DNA of 64,000 bases from NCBI RefSeq assembly GCF_007676705.1, contig NZ_VEBF01000004.1, forward strand, positions 1-64,000, read 5' to 3'. Under the pieces are notes generated by a model, which saw nothing but the letters and a program-made list of their open reading frames with translations, searched no databases and was not told where the DNA came from. Positions 1 to 7,695 of the stretch are shown piece by piece. A program made the position numbers and the translations under genes. Each line of letters begins with the position of its first letter. The first letter of the stretch is position 1. Source of the stretch: Paenibacillus xylanexedens. Its GTDB lineage: Bacteria; Bacillota; Bacilli; Paenibacillales; Paenibacillaceae.

Positions 1-58
1 CAGACTGTAAATCTGCTCCCGTACGGGTTCGGTGGTTCGAATCCATCATCCTCCACCA
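1..58 (+). tRNA. tRNA-Tyr (GTA), 5' end cut by window
   Basis: The anticodon stem-loop reads cagactGTAaatctg, followed by a variable arm, the T-arm ggttcgaatcc and an encoded CCA at 56-58. The long variable arm suits tRNA-Tyr. The acceptor 5' strand and D-arm lie before the window. It is the first visible member of a closely spaced tRNA cluster. Confidence 0.93.
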
Positions 59-64
59 GTTTTT

Positions 65-138
65 AGGGGCATAGTTTAAAGGTAGAACAACGGTCTCCAA
101 AACCGTTGGTGTGGGTTCAATTCCTGCTGCCCCTGCCA
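65..138 (+). tRNA. tRNA-Trp (CCA anticodon)
   Basis: The acceptor aggggca (65-71) pairs with tgcccct (128-134); the discriminator is G and the CCA end is encoded. The anticodon loop is ctCCAaa. Only six bases separate it from the upstream tRNA-Tyr, so they are probably cotranscribed. Confidence 0.95.
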
Positions 139-167
139 ATTAACTTTTTAGAAACCTAACTTTTTGT

Positions 168-241
168 GGCGATCGTGGCGAAGTGGTTAACGCACCGGTT
201 TGTGGATCCGGCATTCGGGGGTTCAATTCCCCTCGATCGCC
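168..241 (+). tRNA. tRNA-His (GTG)
   Basis: The anticodon loop is ttGTGga. The extra 5' G typical of tRNA-His (168) faces the discriminator C at 241. After the acceptor the sequence continues CCT rather than CCA, so the 3' CCA is not encoded and would be added enzymatically, unlike most neighbours in this cluster. Confidence 0.92.
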
Positions 242-263
242 CCTTTGTTTTTTCATTTTTTAT

Positions 264-338
264 TGGGGATTAGCCAAGCGGTAAGGCAACGGACTTTGAC
301 TCCGTCATGCATAGGTTCAAATCCTATATCCCCAGCCA
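264..338 (+). tRNA. tRNA-Gln (TTG)
   Basis: The acceptor tggggat (264-270) pairs with atcccca (328-334); discriminator G, encoded CCA. The anticodon loop is ctTTGac. It sits between tRNA-His and tRNA-Gly in the same cluster. Confidence 0.95.
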
Positions 339-342
339 TTAT

Positions 343-417
343 GCGGACGTGGCTCAGCGGTAGAGCATCGCCTTGCCAAGGCGAGGGTCGCGGGTTCGAT
401 TCCCGTCGTCCGCTCCA
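343..417 (+). tRNA. tRNA-Gly (GCC)
   Basis: The acceptor gcggacg (343-349) pairs with cgtccgc (407-413); discriminator T, encoded CCA at 415-417. The anticodon loop is ttGCCaa. It is four bases from the preceding tRNA-Gln. Confidence 0.95.
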
Positions 418-423
418 AAATAT

Positions 424-497
424 GGCGCCATAGCCAAGTGGTAAGGCACAGCTCTGCAAAAGCTTTATCCCCAGTTCGAATCTGGGTGGCGCCTCCA
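424..497 (+). tRNA. tRNA-Cys (GCA)
   Basis: The acceptor ggcgcca (424-430) pairs with tggcgcc (487-493); discriminator T (the usual tRNA-Cys identity base), encoded CCA. The anticodon loop is ctGCAaa. Confidence 0.95.
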
Positions 498-503
498 GTA
501 TAT

Positions 504-582
504 GCCGGCGTGGCGGAATGGCAGACGCGCTCGACTCAAAATCGAGTGGGAAACCGTGGAGGTTCGAGTCCTCTCGCCGGTA
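504..582 (+). tRNA. tRNA-Leu (CAA)
   Basis: The acceptor gccggcg (504-510) pairs with cgccggt (575-581, one G-U pair) and the discriminator is A. The anticodon loop is ctCAAaa, followed by a class II variable arm. No CCA is encoded: the sequence continues directly into the cluster terminator. It is the last tRNA of the cluster. Confidence 0.93.
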
Positions 583-588
583 TATTGA

Positions 589-631
589 ATAGCCCTACAA
601 ATTGCTTATGCAATCTGTAGGGCTATTTTTA
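589..631 (+). terminator. Terminator of the tRNA cluster
   Basis: The arms atagccctaca and tgtagggctat form an 11-bp stem with a run of T after it. It lies seven bases after tRNA-Leu and so ends the cluster. Confidence 0.9.
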
Positions 632-750
632 TTTTATAAGAAATGATTTTTGCAGAGTAAGGAAAGTTGGACGTTAATAAAGATTGACGTATGTTTTTAT
701 TCAGTATATTGTAGATAAGTGAAGTCTTTAATATAAAGGAGTGAAGCAAA

Positions 751-1677
751 GTGATTACTGAAAAAAATATACTGGATACAGACCTGTTATTCAATCTCAC
801 TGTATGGGAAGAAGCATGGAAGAATCGTCCGAGAAGTTCAAAGTATAAGAAGAAAAGTGCACCATTTAATACAGAAGAAGCATTTGAGCGGTGGGCCAGA
901 GATTATCATGCACAATCGTTTACTGAAGAAGGGAAACAGCGGTCTGAGCGCATTATGGGCTGGATTGAAAACCAGGGAGTAGAGTTCGTGGGCTTGTCCA
1001 TTTTGGACATTGGAGCGGCCTCAGGCATATTTACCATTCCTTTTGCTGAAAAGGGAGCAAGGGTAACCGCTGTTGAGCCTTCTGAACTGCTTGTCTCACT
1101 CATGAATGAAACGATACCTTCAGCCCTGGAATCTAATATTGAAATAGTAAAAGAGCGATTTGAGGAAATCTCCATTCAGGATAAGGGTTGGGAGAAGAAA
1201 TATGATTTTGCATTTGCTTCCATGTGTCCAGCCATGTCGGATTGGGAAACAATTGAGATGGCGATCAACTGTGCTCGTAAGTATGTGTATATAAGTACTA
1301 TAGCTGGACAGAAGGAACACACACTAATGGATGAAATTAAGGATGTACTTGGGATCAGTTCTTCATACAAGGCTGGTGATATGGGATATATCCAACAGTT
1401 ACTGTATTTGAAGGGTTATTCATACACGATGATCATTACAAGAGAAGTTAATTCATTTGAAGTGCCGGTGGAAGAGATTATTGAGAAGCTGCCAGAATGG
1501 CTTAATACGTATGAGTTACCAACAGATAAAGATTCCCTCAGACTGGCTGAGAAGTATATCCGGGATACATATAAGGATAGTACAGTAACCTTCTCACGTG
1601 GAGCAAGGTTTGGTAAAATTCTGATCCAACTTGAACAACCTAATATGAAAACAGTCCGTTCCAAGGATAAACGTTAA
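751..1677 (+). CDS. Class I SAM-dependent methyltransferase
   Basis: A 308-residue soluble protein with a Rossmann-type methyltransferase core. Motif I, LDIGAASG, is at residues 85-92 and the acidic end of beta strand 2 (AVEP) near 107-110, so S-adenosylmethionine binding is well supported. The substrate cannot be told: the N-terminal 80 residues and the C-terminal third give no clear match to a named family. The GTG start at 751 is chosen because AAAGGAG lies at 736-742 at good spacing. The gene stands alone between a tRNA cluster and tRNA-Asn, with its own terminator at 1834-1866. Confidence 0.8.
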   Translation: MITEKNILDTDLLFNLTVWEEAWKNRPRSSKYKKKSAPFNTEEAFERWARDYHAQSFTEEGKQRSERIMGWIENQGVEFVGLSILDIGAASGIFTIPFAEKGARVTAVEPSELLVSLMNETIPSALESNIEIVKERFEEISIQDKGWEKKYDFAFASMCPAMSDWETIEMAINCARKYVYISTIAGQKEHTLMDEIKDVLGISSSYKAGDMGYIQQLLYLKGYSYTMIITREVNSFEVPVEEIIEKLPEWLNTYELPTDKDSLRLAEKYIRDTYKDSTVTFSRGARFGKILIQLEQPNMKTVRSKDKR

Positions 1678-1833
1678 ATCGTATAAGCTGGGTACGTGTC
1701 TGAGGATCAGGAATCGAGACGGACAACGTAGTTTAACGTCTAAGATGACGCTGGGAAGCATCACATCGCTGCGCAAAAAGATGAACGTATGAAACATATG
1801 AAGTTAAGATTATAGAAGTGAAATTGTAAGTGA

Positions 1834-1866
1834 AGGGAGCAGGATATGTGCTCCCTCTTTTTTTTG
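1834..1866 (+). terminator. Intrinsic terminator after methyltransferase gene
   Basis: The arms agggagca and tgctccct close a 7-base loop, followed by ct and nine T. The roughly 155 bases between the stop codon and this hairpin hold no ORF that I can support. Confidence 0.88.
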
Positions 1867-1981
1867 AAGCCAATAACTAATCAACCGCTTTGAACCAGAC
1901 CCTCGTTTATTTGGAGATGTTCGAGACAACGAAAAAACAAAGCACATATCTAGTTTTCAGAGAATGATCTCTAAAGCATAT

Positions 1982-2057
1982 TCCCTGATAGCTCAGTTGG
2001 TAGAGCAATCGACTGTTAATCGAGTTGTCACAGGTCCGAGCCCTGTTCGGGGAGCCA
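1982..2057 (+). tRNA. tRNA-Asn (GTT)
   Basis: The acceptor tccctga (1982-1988) pairs with tcgggga (2047-2053, one wobble); discriminator G, encoded CCA 2055-2057. The anticodon loop is ctGTTaa. It is followed after three bases by a truncated tRNA-Ser-like sequence. Confidence 0.95.
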
Positions 2058-2060
2058 TAT

Positions 2061-2109
2061 GGAGAGGTGTCCGAGCTGGCCAAAGGAGCACGACTTACAA
2101 TCGTGCTCC
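2061..2109 (+). pseudogene. Truncated tRNA-Ser-like remnant (5' half)
   Basis: From 2061 the sequence GGAGAGGTGTCCGAGCTGGC, then an AAAGGAGCACGA-type segment, matches the start of a Firmicute tRNA-Ser through the D-arm and into the anticodon stem. The anticodon arm is present (stem gcacga/tcgtgc, loop cttacaa), but the variable arm, T-arm and 3' acceptor are missing. The loop would read TAC, a valine anticodon in a serine-type body, so it cannot be a working tRNA-Ser. The arm is extended to a perfect 12-bp stem followed by T residues and serves as a terminator. Identification of the remnant as serine-type is from my memory of tRNA-Ser 5' halves. Confidence 0.75.
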
Positions 2110-2113
2110 TTTT
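2082..2113 (+). terminator. Terminator made from the tRNA-Ser remnant
   Basis: A perfect 12-bp stem (2082-2093 with 2101-2112) closes the 7-base loop cttacaa and ends in a T-rich tract. It should end tRNA-Asn transcription. It lies directly next to the stop codon of the convergent minus-strand regulator gene, so it may work in both directions. Confidence 0.82.
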
Positions 2114-4504
2114 CTAATTTCTGTTCGACACTTCTGCTTTTTGCTTGCGCTCCCGGTACTGACCGGGAGTGATTCCTTCCCATTTACGAAATGATCGGAT
2201 AAAGTTTTGCGGATTGTTGTAACGGAGTCGTGCTGCGATATCTTTAACCGTCAGATCACTTTCGTCCAGCCATTTTTTAGCGATGTTAAATCGGTACTTG
2301 GTCAGGTATTCACTAAATGCACAGCCGGTCTCTTTACGAAAAACGCTACTTAAGTAGTTGGCATTATAGTGAAGCTTAACAGCACATTCCTCAAGCGTCA
2401 GATCCTTATCGTAATCTTGATGAATCATGGCAATCATCTTCTCTGATATATGTTGGTACTGGGCATACTGTCTCCCTTTAAAAACCTGAATGATGGGCAA
2501 GATGACTTGATGGTTAAACCACTCCTCAACTTCAGCACCGTACTGCAAACCATGAAGCTCATGAAACATCGATCCATTGCCTTGAGAGATCTGTCCGAGT
2601 CGTATACCGGATTCCTGAGTCATTTGCAAAATATGCGTCAGCAGCCTCGTAAAGGCCACCTGATATTCCTCTGGCGTACACTCCATACCAAAGATCACTT
2701 CCAGGACCTGGTGCAAAAGAGCAGAGGCCTGGACTTCGTCCGCACTTTGAATAGCTTGAATCAACGAGTATTCCAATGATTCCGGGTAGGTCATGGACCA
2801 AGCTGGCGCATAATGATCTATGTTCTCATATTGAAAGATAATACCTGTCCCCAGCTTCATTCGATGCTTCAAAGCCTCCATGGCTTCTGTGTAAGCCTGA
2901 GGGATATGGTATAGGGAGCTATGCGGCTGACTGAAGCCAATACTGACCTGAAGAGCCAGAATCTCATCAATCTGTTGTTGTAATTGGTCTGTTAATACAT
3001 GTAGCTGCTGTGAAAAAACAAACTGATCCTGTTCAACGGTGCCAATCACTGTGACAACCGTATGTTCCAGCACGATAGGAAGCAGTTGTTGGTTATGCAC
3101 AACCGTTTCCTCCAATATATTTTGAACAGCGAATAACAGGAGGTCACGATCATTGGCACTGTATTTTCTGTGATTAACGAGATCGGCCTGTAGTGCAATA
3201 ACAGCAATTTGTTGCCATTCTCGAACCTGATGTGTATAGCCATATTCATTCAGGGTGTCATGTAGAGTGTGAACAGGGCTCTTGCCCTGGAACAGATTCA
3301 TCATAAAATGAGTACGAATCTGCAACAGATGCATATTTAGTGTGTTCTCCAGTTGGGAGCGAGATGCCGATAATTGTGAGACACCTGCTCGAATCTGTTC
3401 GAATTCATCAAACAACTCTGGTGATTGCTGAGTCAAAGTACTTCCTTCTTTGGACAGGCGGTTGTCACCAAGTTGGGTTAGAAGTTTACGAATTGGAATA
3501 TGCATTCGTTTGGAGCCGAGCCATGCGAGCATTAATGAAAGCAAAAGCAGGAAGATACTGATATACAAGGTGTGTAATCCGATATCGATATATTCCTGTG
3601 TCAGAATGTTGGTGGGTGAGATTAGAACATATGTCCATCCTTTTAAGGTAGAAGGGCTATACGTCAGGGAATAGTGTGTATCGGCGATCTTGACTTCTCG
3701 TTCTTCAAAGCCTGTTGAAAATGTGATAGGTGATAGTCTGATTATGCTGGCTTCCGTATCACGATCTTGTAATCCAACTGCAGACAACGGTTGTCCAATA
3801 TATACGGGATCGGGATGCACCATGATACGTTGTTCCCGATTTAAAATGATCAGTCCTGAGGCAGCATTGCCTAAGGGGGCTTCACCTAGCGTATTTTGTA
3901 AAGAGCATGCAGGAATTCCGGCAATTAAGGCTACATCGGAAGATGCATTCAGATTCGGAATAGATCTCGCAAGGGCAATGTGATAGATACAGCCTGTACC
4001 GGGTGAACGCTCATCATTACTGAACACCGATGAAGGGGAGAGCTGCCATCCGGAGGTTAGCGTATCCGAGATCAAATCCTTCATGGGAAGTGCCAGTGGG
4101 AAATCGGTATTACGATATAATCCGGCATGGTCAATAAGCCAATTCTGGGATTGATTCACCAATGTGATATCCAGCAAAGGTTCCCACGACCTCATATTCT
4201 GAAACTCACTCTGCAACTTATCGGCAAGTAATGGTCCTTTCCCTTGAAGTGAAGAAGAAGCAGACAGGGAACGAAGGGTTACTGGAGATCGAACGGCCTG
4301 ATCAAGCATATAACTGACTGTAGCGAGTTTGTGTTCTACGTTGGATTGCATTTGTTCCAGCAACTGCCTGTTAGCTTGTGTACGATGCAGTTCAGTTTGG
4401 TTTGATGAATAGATAAACGCGGCAATCCCCGTTAACAAAATGGGCAGGGTGCTTAGCAGGATTCCGAAGATGATCATTTTATGGAGATAGCTGATTGGTC
4501 GCAC
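2114..4504 (-). CDS. Membrane-anchored AraC-family transcriptional regulator
   Basis: A 796-residue protein of the long two-membrane-segment AraC type common in Paenibacillus. It has an N-terminal membrane helix (about residues 10-31), a large extracytoplasmic sensory region, a second helix near 310-330 and a cytoplasmic linker. The C-terminal AraC DNA-binding domain covers roughly the last 100 residues, with both helix-turn-helix units visible (TLEECAVKLHYNANYLSSVF and VKDIAARLRYNNPQNFIRSF). By family it would sense an extracellular ligand, often a sugar, and control a transport or hydrolase operon. No such operon is next to it, so the target is unknown. The GTG start follows AGGGGTG. A perfect CcpA-box match overlaps the likely promoter. 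Confidence 0.88.
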   Translation of the reverse strand: MRPISYLHKMIIFGILLSTLPILLTGIAAFIYSSNQTELHRTQANRQLLEQMQSNVEHKLATVSYMLDQAVRSPVTLRSLSASSSLQGKGPLLADKLQSEFQNMRSWEPLLDITLVNQSQNWLIDHAGLYRNTDFPLALPMKDLISDTLTSGWQLSPSSVFSNDERSPGTGCIYHIALARSIPNLNASSDVALIAGIPACSLQNTLGEAPLGNAASGLIILNREQRIMVHPDPVYIGQPLSAVGLQDRDTEASIIRLSPITFSTGFEEREVKIADTHYSLTYSPSTLKGWTYVLISPTNILTQEYIDIGLHTLYISIFLLLLSLMLAWLGSKRMHIPIRKLLTQLGDNRLSKEGSTLTQQSPELFDEFEQIRAGVSQLSASRSQLENTLNMHLLQIRTHFMMNLFQGKSPVHTLHDTLNEYGYTHQVREWQQIAVIALQADLVNHRKYSANDRDLLLFAVQNILEETVVHNQQLLPIVLEHTVVTVIGTVEQDQFVFSQQLHVLTDQLQQQIDEILALQVSIGFSQPHSSLYHIPQAYTEAMEALKHRMKLGTGIIFQYENIDHYAPAWSMTYPESLEYSLIQAIQSADEVQASALLHQVLEVIFGMECTPEEYQVAFTRLLTHILQMTQESGIRLGQISQGNGSMFHELHGLQYGAEVEEWFNHQVILPIIQVFKGRQYAQYQHISEKMIAMIHQDYDKDLTLEECAVKLHYNANYLSSVFRKETGCAFSEYLTKYRFNIAKKWLDESDLTVKDIAARLRYNNPQNFIRSFRKWEGITPGQYRERKQKAEVSNRN

Positions 4505-4529
4505 GGTTTCAGTTTCACCCCTGACATTA

Positions 4530-4558
4530 GATATAGTAACACTTTCTATTTTAGTAAA
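4530..4558 (-). promoter_or_regulatory. Sigma-A-like promoter of the AraC regulator
   Basis: On the minus strand TTTACT (4558-4553) is separated by 17 bases from TATATC (4535-4530), about 25 bases upstream of the GTG start. The -35 element lies inside the CcpA box. Confidence 0.5.
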
Positions 4559-4567
4559 CGCTTACAT
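4553..4567 (-). promoter_or_regulatory. Catabolite-responsive element (cre) match
   Basis: Read on the minus strand, ATGTAAGCGTTTACT fits the cre consensus WTGNAANCGNWNNCW at every defined position. It overlaps the -35 hexamer of the regulator's promoter, where CcpA binding would repress. This fits a role for the regulator in carbohydrate use. Confidence 0.6.
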
Positions 4568-5061
4568 ATAGAACAATCTAAATTTTGTTTATTTGGATAA
4601 ATAAGTAATTTTATTTGAGACAAAAGAGATTGGTACTGGATTATTGATATGTACTCCTTTTGTAATGAAAACCTGGGATACGGCTTCGATGGATTGTCCA
4701 ATACGGAATAAGGGGAAACGAAAGTGAAGGGTAAACGTAAATAGAGACAAGGACATCATTCTTTCTACCGGACGATATCGGGTGAAGTAGAGCCTGAATA
4801 CGGGGAATAGAAGGTAATTGGAATGTTATTCAGCTTAGGTGGAACGATGGTCTTATACCGGGACAGTCAAAGGTCCAACTAGATCCCCGACCTGAGTCTA
4901 GGATGAAAAACCGTCCACGGTCTGTTTTGAAAAGTCTCAGAATCACCTAGAATAAGGACATAAGGTTAAACAAGAAACACGGAAACAAAAAACAAGAAAC
5001 AAACGAACAAATGACTTAACCAATTAAAATGAACGAACGGAAAGGGCGGTGAACAACAATT
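4568..5061 (+). other. Long non-coding region ahead of the Lia/Psp operon
   Basis: About 490 bases with no ORF that I can support on either strand. It is purine-rich and holds several short inverted segments, for example accgtccacggt near 4908-4919. It probably contains the stress-inducible promoter and a long leader of the operon. I could not place a LiaR operator with confidence. The ribosome-binding site AAAGGGCGGTG lies just before the first gene. Confidence 0.5.
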
Positions 5062-5370
5062 ATGAGATTGAATAAGGGAAATGGCTGGGCGATTGTATTG
5101 ATTGCACTTGGTGCACTACTCCTCTTCGGAAAGTTAACTCCTCTTCTTGGACACTTAATGGGTTATCTGATTCCGGTCCTGATGATTGCACTGGGATATT
5201 ACGGAGTTAAACGTGGGAATGTGATGCTTGGCTGGATTGTTCTCATCATCGGTATCATCTCACTGATGGGTAAGCTGGCATGGTTGATCGGACCGATCAT
5301 CGCGATCGGGTTAATCATCTTTGGTATCTCAATGCTAAGCAATAACCGCAGTCGTCGTGGTCGTTACTAA
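5062..5370 (+). CDS. LiaI-like small membrane protein
   Basis: A 102-residue, almost entirely hydrophobic protein with about four predicted membrane helices and a basic tail (NNRSRRGRY). It resembles LiaI and the membrane part of LiaF. In Bacillus subtilis LiaI is the membrane partner of the PspA homologue LiaH. Here it is the first gene of an operon and is followed 35 bases later by a pspA gene, which matches the liaI-liaH order. The exact family is inferred from hydropathy and position rather than from a motif. Confidence 0.75.
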   Translation: MRLNKGNGWAIVLIALGALLLFGKLTPLLGHLMGYLIPVLMIALGYYGVKRGNVMLGWIVLIIGIISLMGKLAWLIGPIIAIGLIIFGISMLSNNRSRRGRY

Positions 5371-5405
5371 GCTTTCAGGATTATGAAAAGGAGGGAAAGA
5401 ACATA

Positions 5406-6077
5406 ATGAGTGTATTTCGTCGAATGCGGGATATTACCGTAGCCAATCTGAATGAACATTTGGAGCAAAGTCAGGATCCAGTCAAACTGATTGATCAGTT
5501 CCTGGTCTCGACCCGCCAAGACATCGGTGAAGCCGAGAAACTTCGTCATCAATATGCAAGCCATACCAGACAAATGAAACAACAAGCCGATCAGGCAGCA
5601 GGTATGGTGAACAAACGGGAAGAGCAGGCTTCCATGGCTCTGAAAGCAGGGGAAGAGCATCTCGCTAAGCTGGCCTTGCAGGAGAAAATCCTCCACGAGG
5701 AAAAAATGGAACAATACAATGAATTGTATGCACAAAGCTATGCGGCATTACAGGAGCTGGATGAACAGATCGACCAGCTGAAGGTTGAATATCAGAATGT
5801 ATACAGCAAACGCCAATATTACTACGCTCGTATGCAGACGATTCAGTTACAACAACGTATGAACCAGAGAGGCAACCACAACGGTCAGAATGTACCTCGT
5901 ATGTTTAACCGATTGGATGACCAAGTCTCTGATCTCGAATATGAAGCACAAAGTCTCCGGGATATCCGGCGGATGAGCCAAGGCGGTTCAGGAGCGACTG
6001 GCAGTATGTCATCCTCTGCGCTGGATAAGGAACTGGAGCGCTTAAAACAGAAATTGAACAATGACAGAAAGGAGTAG
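5406..6077 (+). CDS. PspA/IM30 family membrane-stress protein (first copy)
   Basis: A 223-residue, largely alpha-helical coiled-coil protein starting MSVFRRMRDITVANLNEHLE, the usual PspA/LiaH N terminus. The aspartate/proline element QDPVKLIDQFL follows near residues 21-31. PspA proteins assemble into rings and rods on the inner face of damaged membrane. It lies between the LiaI-like gene and two pspC genes and has a diverged paralogue at 6838. Its last bases overlap the ribosome-binding region of the next gene. Confidence 0.92.
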   Translation: MSVFRRMRDITVANLNEHLEQSQDPVKLIDQFLVSTRQDIGEAEKLRHQYASHTRQMKQQADQAAGMVNKREEQASMALKAGEEHLAKLALQEKILHEEKMEQYNELYAQSYAALQELDEQIDQLKVEYQNVYSKRQYYYARMQTIQLQQRMNQRGNHNGQNVPRMFNRLDDQVSDLEYEAQSLRDIRRMSQGGSGATGSMSSSALDKELERLKQKLNNDRKE

Positions 6078-6081
6078 TCAC

Positions 6082-6315
6082 ATGAGTAAATTATACCGCT
6101 CGGCGCGTAATCGAAGGCTAACCGGTTTGATCGGCGGCATTTCTGAAAATCTCGGATTGAGTACCACGCTGCTACGTATCATCTTCTTCATCAGTATTTT
6201 CGCTACGGGGGGTACATCATTGTTGATCTACTTCATCGCTGCATTGGTCGTACCCAAGGAATCCAATCACGTTGATCCATATGCTTATGGTCCCAACGCA
6301 AGAGGATATAAGTAA
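6082..6315 (+). CDS. PspC domain protein (short)
   Basis: A 77-residue protein that is essentially one PspC domain: a basic start (MSKLYRSARNRRLTGLIGGI), then a membrane segment ending in ALVVPKE. In other bacteria PspC anchors or senses the phage-shock response. The start at 6082 is preferred to an upstream ATG at 6061 because AAAGGAG (6068-6074) sits at the right distance. It is nearly identical in its first 60 residues to the next gene, showing a tandem duplication. Confidence 0.9.
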   Translation: MSKLYRSARNRRLTGLIGGISENLGLSTTLLRIIFFISIFATGGTSLLIYFIAALVVPKESNHVDPYAYGPNARGYK

Positions 6316-6332
6316 ACGAAAGGAGAAAGCAC

Positions 6333-6836
6333 ATGAGCAAATTATACCGCTCAACGCGTGACCGGATGTTAACCGGCTTGTGCGGCGGAATTTCCGAAAC
6401 CATCGGGATGGATTCCACCCTGCTGCGGATTATCTTCGTCATCAGTATCTTCGTAACTGGCGGCACGTCGTTGTTAATATACTTCATTGCAGCACTGGTG
6501 GTACCAAAAGAACCGTATCCGCCTTATGATCCATATGGCTACGGCCCAGGCCCTGGTCCGGGCAGAGGATACAACAACTATGATCATCAGGCACCAAGAG
6601 GTCCTTTTCAAAATAACCAAAACCAACAAGGTCCTGGCAACTTCGGTCCTGGCCCAGGATACAACAGCAGACCCCAATCTGGTCCGCGCTCTTATGATAA
6701 CAACGCCTACGGAGCAGGAGCACCGCAAGAAAGTGAACTTGATTCCATGATGAAAGATATCGAGAAAAAAGCACTGAAAAAAGAAGTTGAAGAGCTTCGC
6801 CAAAAATTATCTCGTTACGAGAAGGGAGAAAAGTAA
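6333..6836 (+). CDS. PspC domain protein with low-complexity tail
   Basis: A 167-residue protein. Residues 1-62 are a PspC domain close to that of the preceding gene. Then comes a low-complexity stretch of roughly 60 residues rich in Gly, Pro, Asn, Gln and Tyr (YGPGPGPGRGYNNY and similar). The end is a charged coiled coil (residues about 135-167, KKEVEELRQKLSRYEKGEK). The tail could reach from the membrane to the PspA proteins, but that is inference. The ribosome-binding site AAAGGAG precedes ATG. Its stop is one base before the next start codon. Confidence 0.88.
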   Translation: MSKLYRSTRDRMLTGLCGGISETIGMDSTLLRIIFVISIFVTGGTSLLIYFIAALVVPKEPYPPYDPYGYGPGPGPGRGYNNYDHQAPRGPFQNNQNQQGPGNFGPGPGYNSRPQSGPRSYDNNAYGAGAPQESELDSMMKDIEKKALKKEVEELRQKLSRYEKGEK

Positions 6837-6837
6837 A

Positions 6838-7545
6838 ATGGGAGTATTTAAACGGATTAAGGATATGACGAAAGCATCGGTAAATGATATGTTGGATAAA
6901 GTAGAGGACCCAATTGTAATGTTGAACCAGTACTTGCGTGATATGGAGGCTGAGATTCATGAGGCAGAGGTAACTGTTGCTAAACAAATGGCAAATGAGC
7001 GCCGCATGAAACAACGTTTGGATGAAGCGGAGCGTACTTCGGTACAACGTGAGTCCCAAGCAGAAGCTGCTCTGTCTAACGGTCAGGAAGAAGTGGCACG
7101 CAAATTGTTGGAAGAGAAAATCTACTTTGATCAAAAAATTACGGAGTACAGCGAACTGCATGCACAGTCTGAAGCACAAGCAAAAGATCTGTTGCAACAG
7201 TTGCATGATATGAAAGATGAGTTCTACAAAATGCGTAACAAACGTAATGAACTCGTATCTCGTGCCCAAATGGCAAAAGCCAAAAAACAAATGTCTTCCA
7301 TTAATAGCTTGCATTCCATCGAAAGTGGCGGGGCATCACTAGGATTCCACCGCATGGAAGAGAAAATCATGCAACTGGAAGCTGAAGCTGACGTAGCTCG
7401 TGCACCTTATCGCAACACATCATCCACGTATACGAATCCTGTAGATGTGGAAAAGCAATTCAAAGTGGATCAGCAATTGCAGGCCCTCAAAAATAAAATG
7501 GGCAATGGTTCCAAGAATGAAGCGAACGGAACTTCAAAAGAATAA
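6838..7545 (+). CDS. PspA/IM30 family membrane-stress protein (second copy)
   Basis: A 235-residue PspA/LiaH homologue starting MGVFKRIKDMTKASVNDMLD, with the VEDPIVMLNQYLRDME element near residues 21-36 and long coiled coils. It is a diverged paralogue of the protein at 5406, so the operon encodes two PspA-type proteins. The start at 6838 follows AAGGGAG (6823-6829). An in-frame ATG at 6787 lies inside the pspC gene and has no suitable site. The C-terminal 30 residues are polar and probably flexible. Confidence 0.92.
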   Translation: MGVFKRIKDMTKASVNDMLDKVEDPIVMLNQYLRDMEAEIHEAEVTVAKQMANERRMKQRLDEAERTSVQRESQAEAALSNGQEEVARKLLEEKIYFDQKITEYSELHAQSEAQAKDLLQQLHDMKDEFYKMRNKRNELVSRAQMAKAKKQMSSINSLHSIESGGASLGFHRMEEKIMQLEAEADVARAPYRNTSSTYTNPVDVEKQFKVDQQLQALKNKMGNGSKNEANGTSKE

Positions 7546-7585
7546 CTGTTCGCTCGGTGGACAATATGATATTCTATAAATCGTG

Positions 7586-7650
7586 TATAATGTACGGTTG
7601 GTAGAACAAAAGTTAAGCCATACAGGACTTCAGTGCCTGGTATGGCTTTT
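7586..7650 (+). promoter_or_regulatory. Internal TATAAT and hairpin between pspA2 and liaF
   Basis: A perfect -10 hexamer TATAAT is at 7586-7591 without a convincing -35. It is followed by a 12-bp hairpin (aagccatacagg with cctggtatggctt, one bulge, 7615-7650) ending in only four T. The hairpin could reduce read-through from the effector genes, while the TATAAT could give basal expression of the sensor genes. Confidence 0.5.
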
Positions 7651-7695
7651 CCGTTGAATGAAGAGAGATTAACATACAGAGGAGGTGCGGCAGGG

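Noticed and set aside
200..620. Open frames across the tRNA cluster
   Set aside because: They translate tRNA genes and cannot be real proteins.
4568..5061. A specific LiaR operator
   Set aside because: I do not recall the consensus well enough to assign one of the short inverted segments safely.
6484..7314. A 276-codon minus-strand open frame across pspC2 and pspA2
   Set aside because: It lies antisense to two clear genes, has aberrant Phe/Leu/His/Cys-rich composition and no ribosome-binding site.
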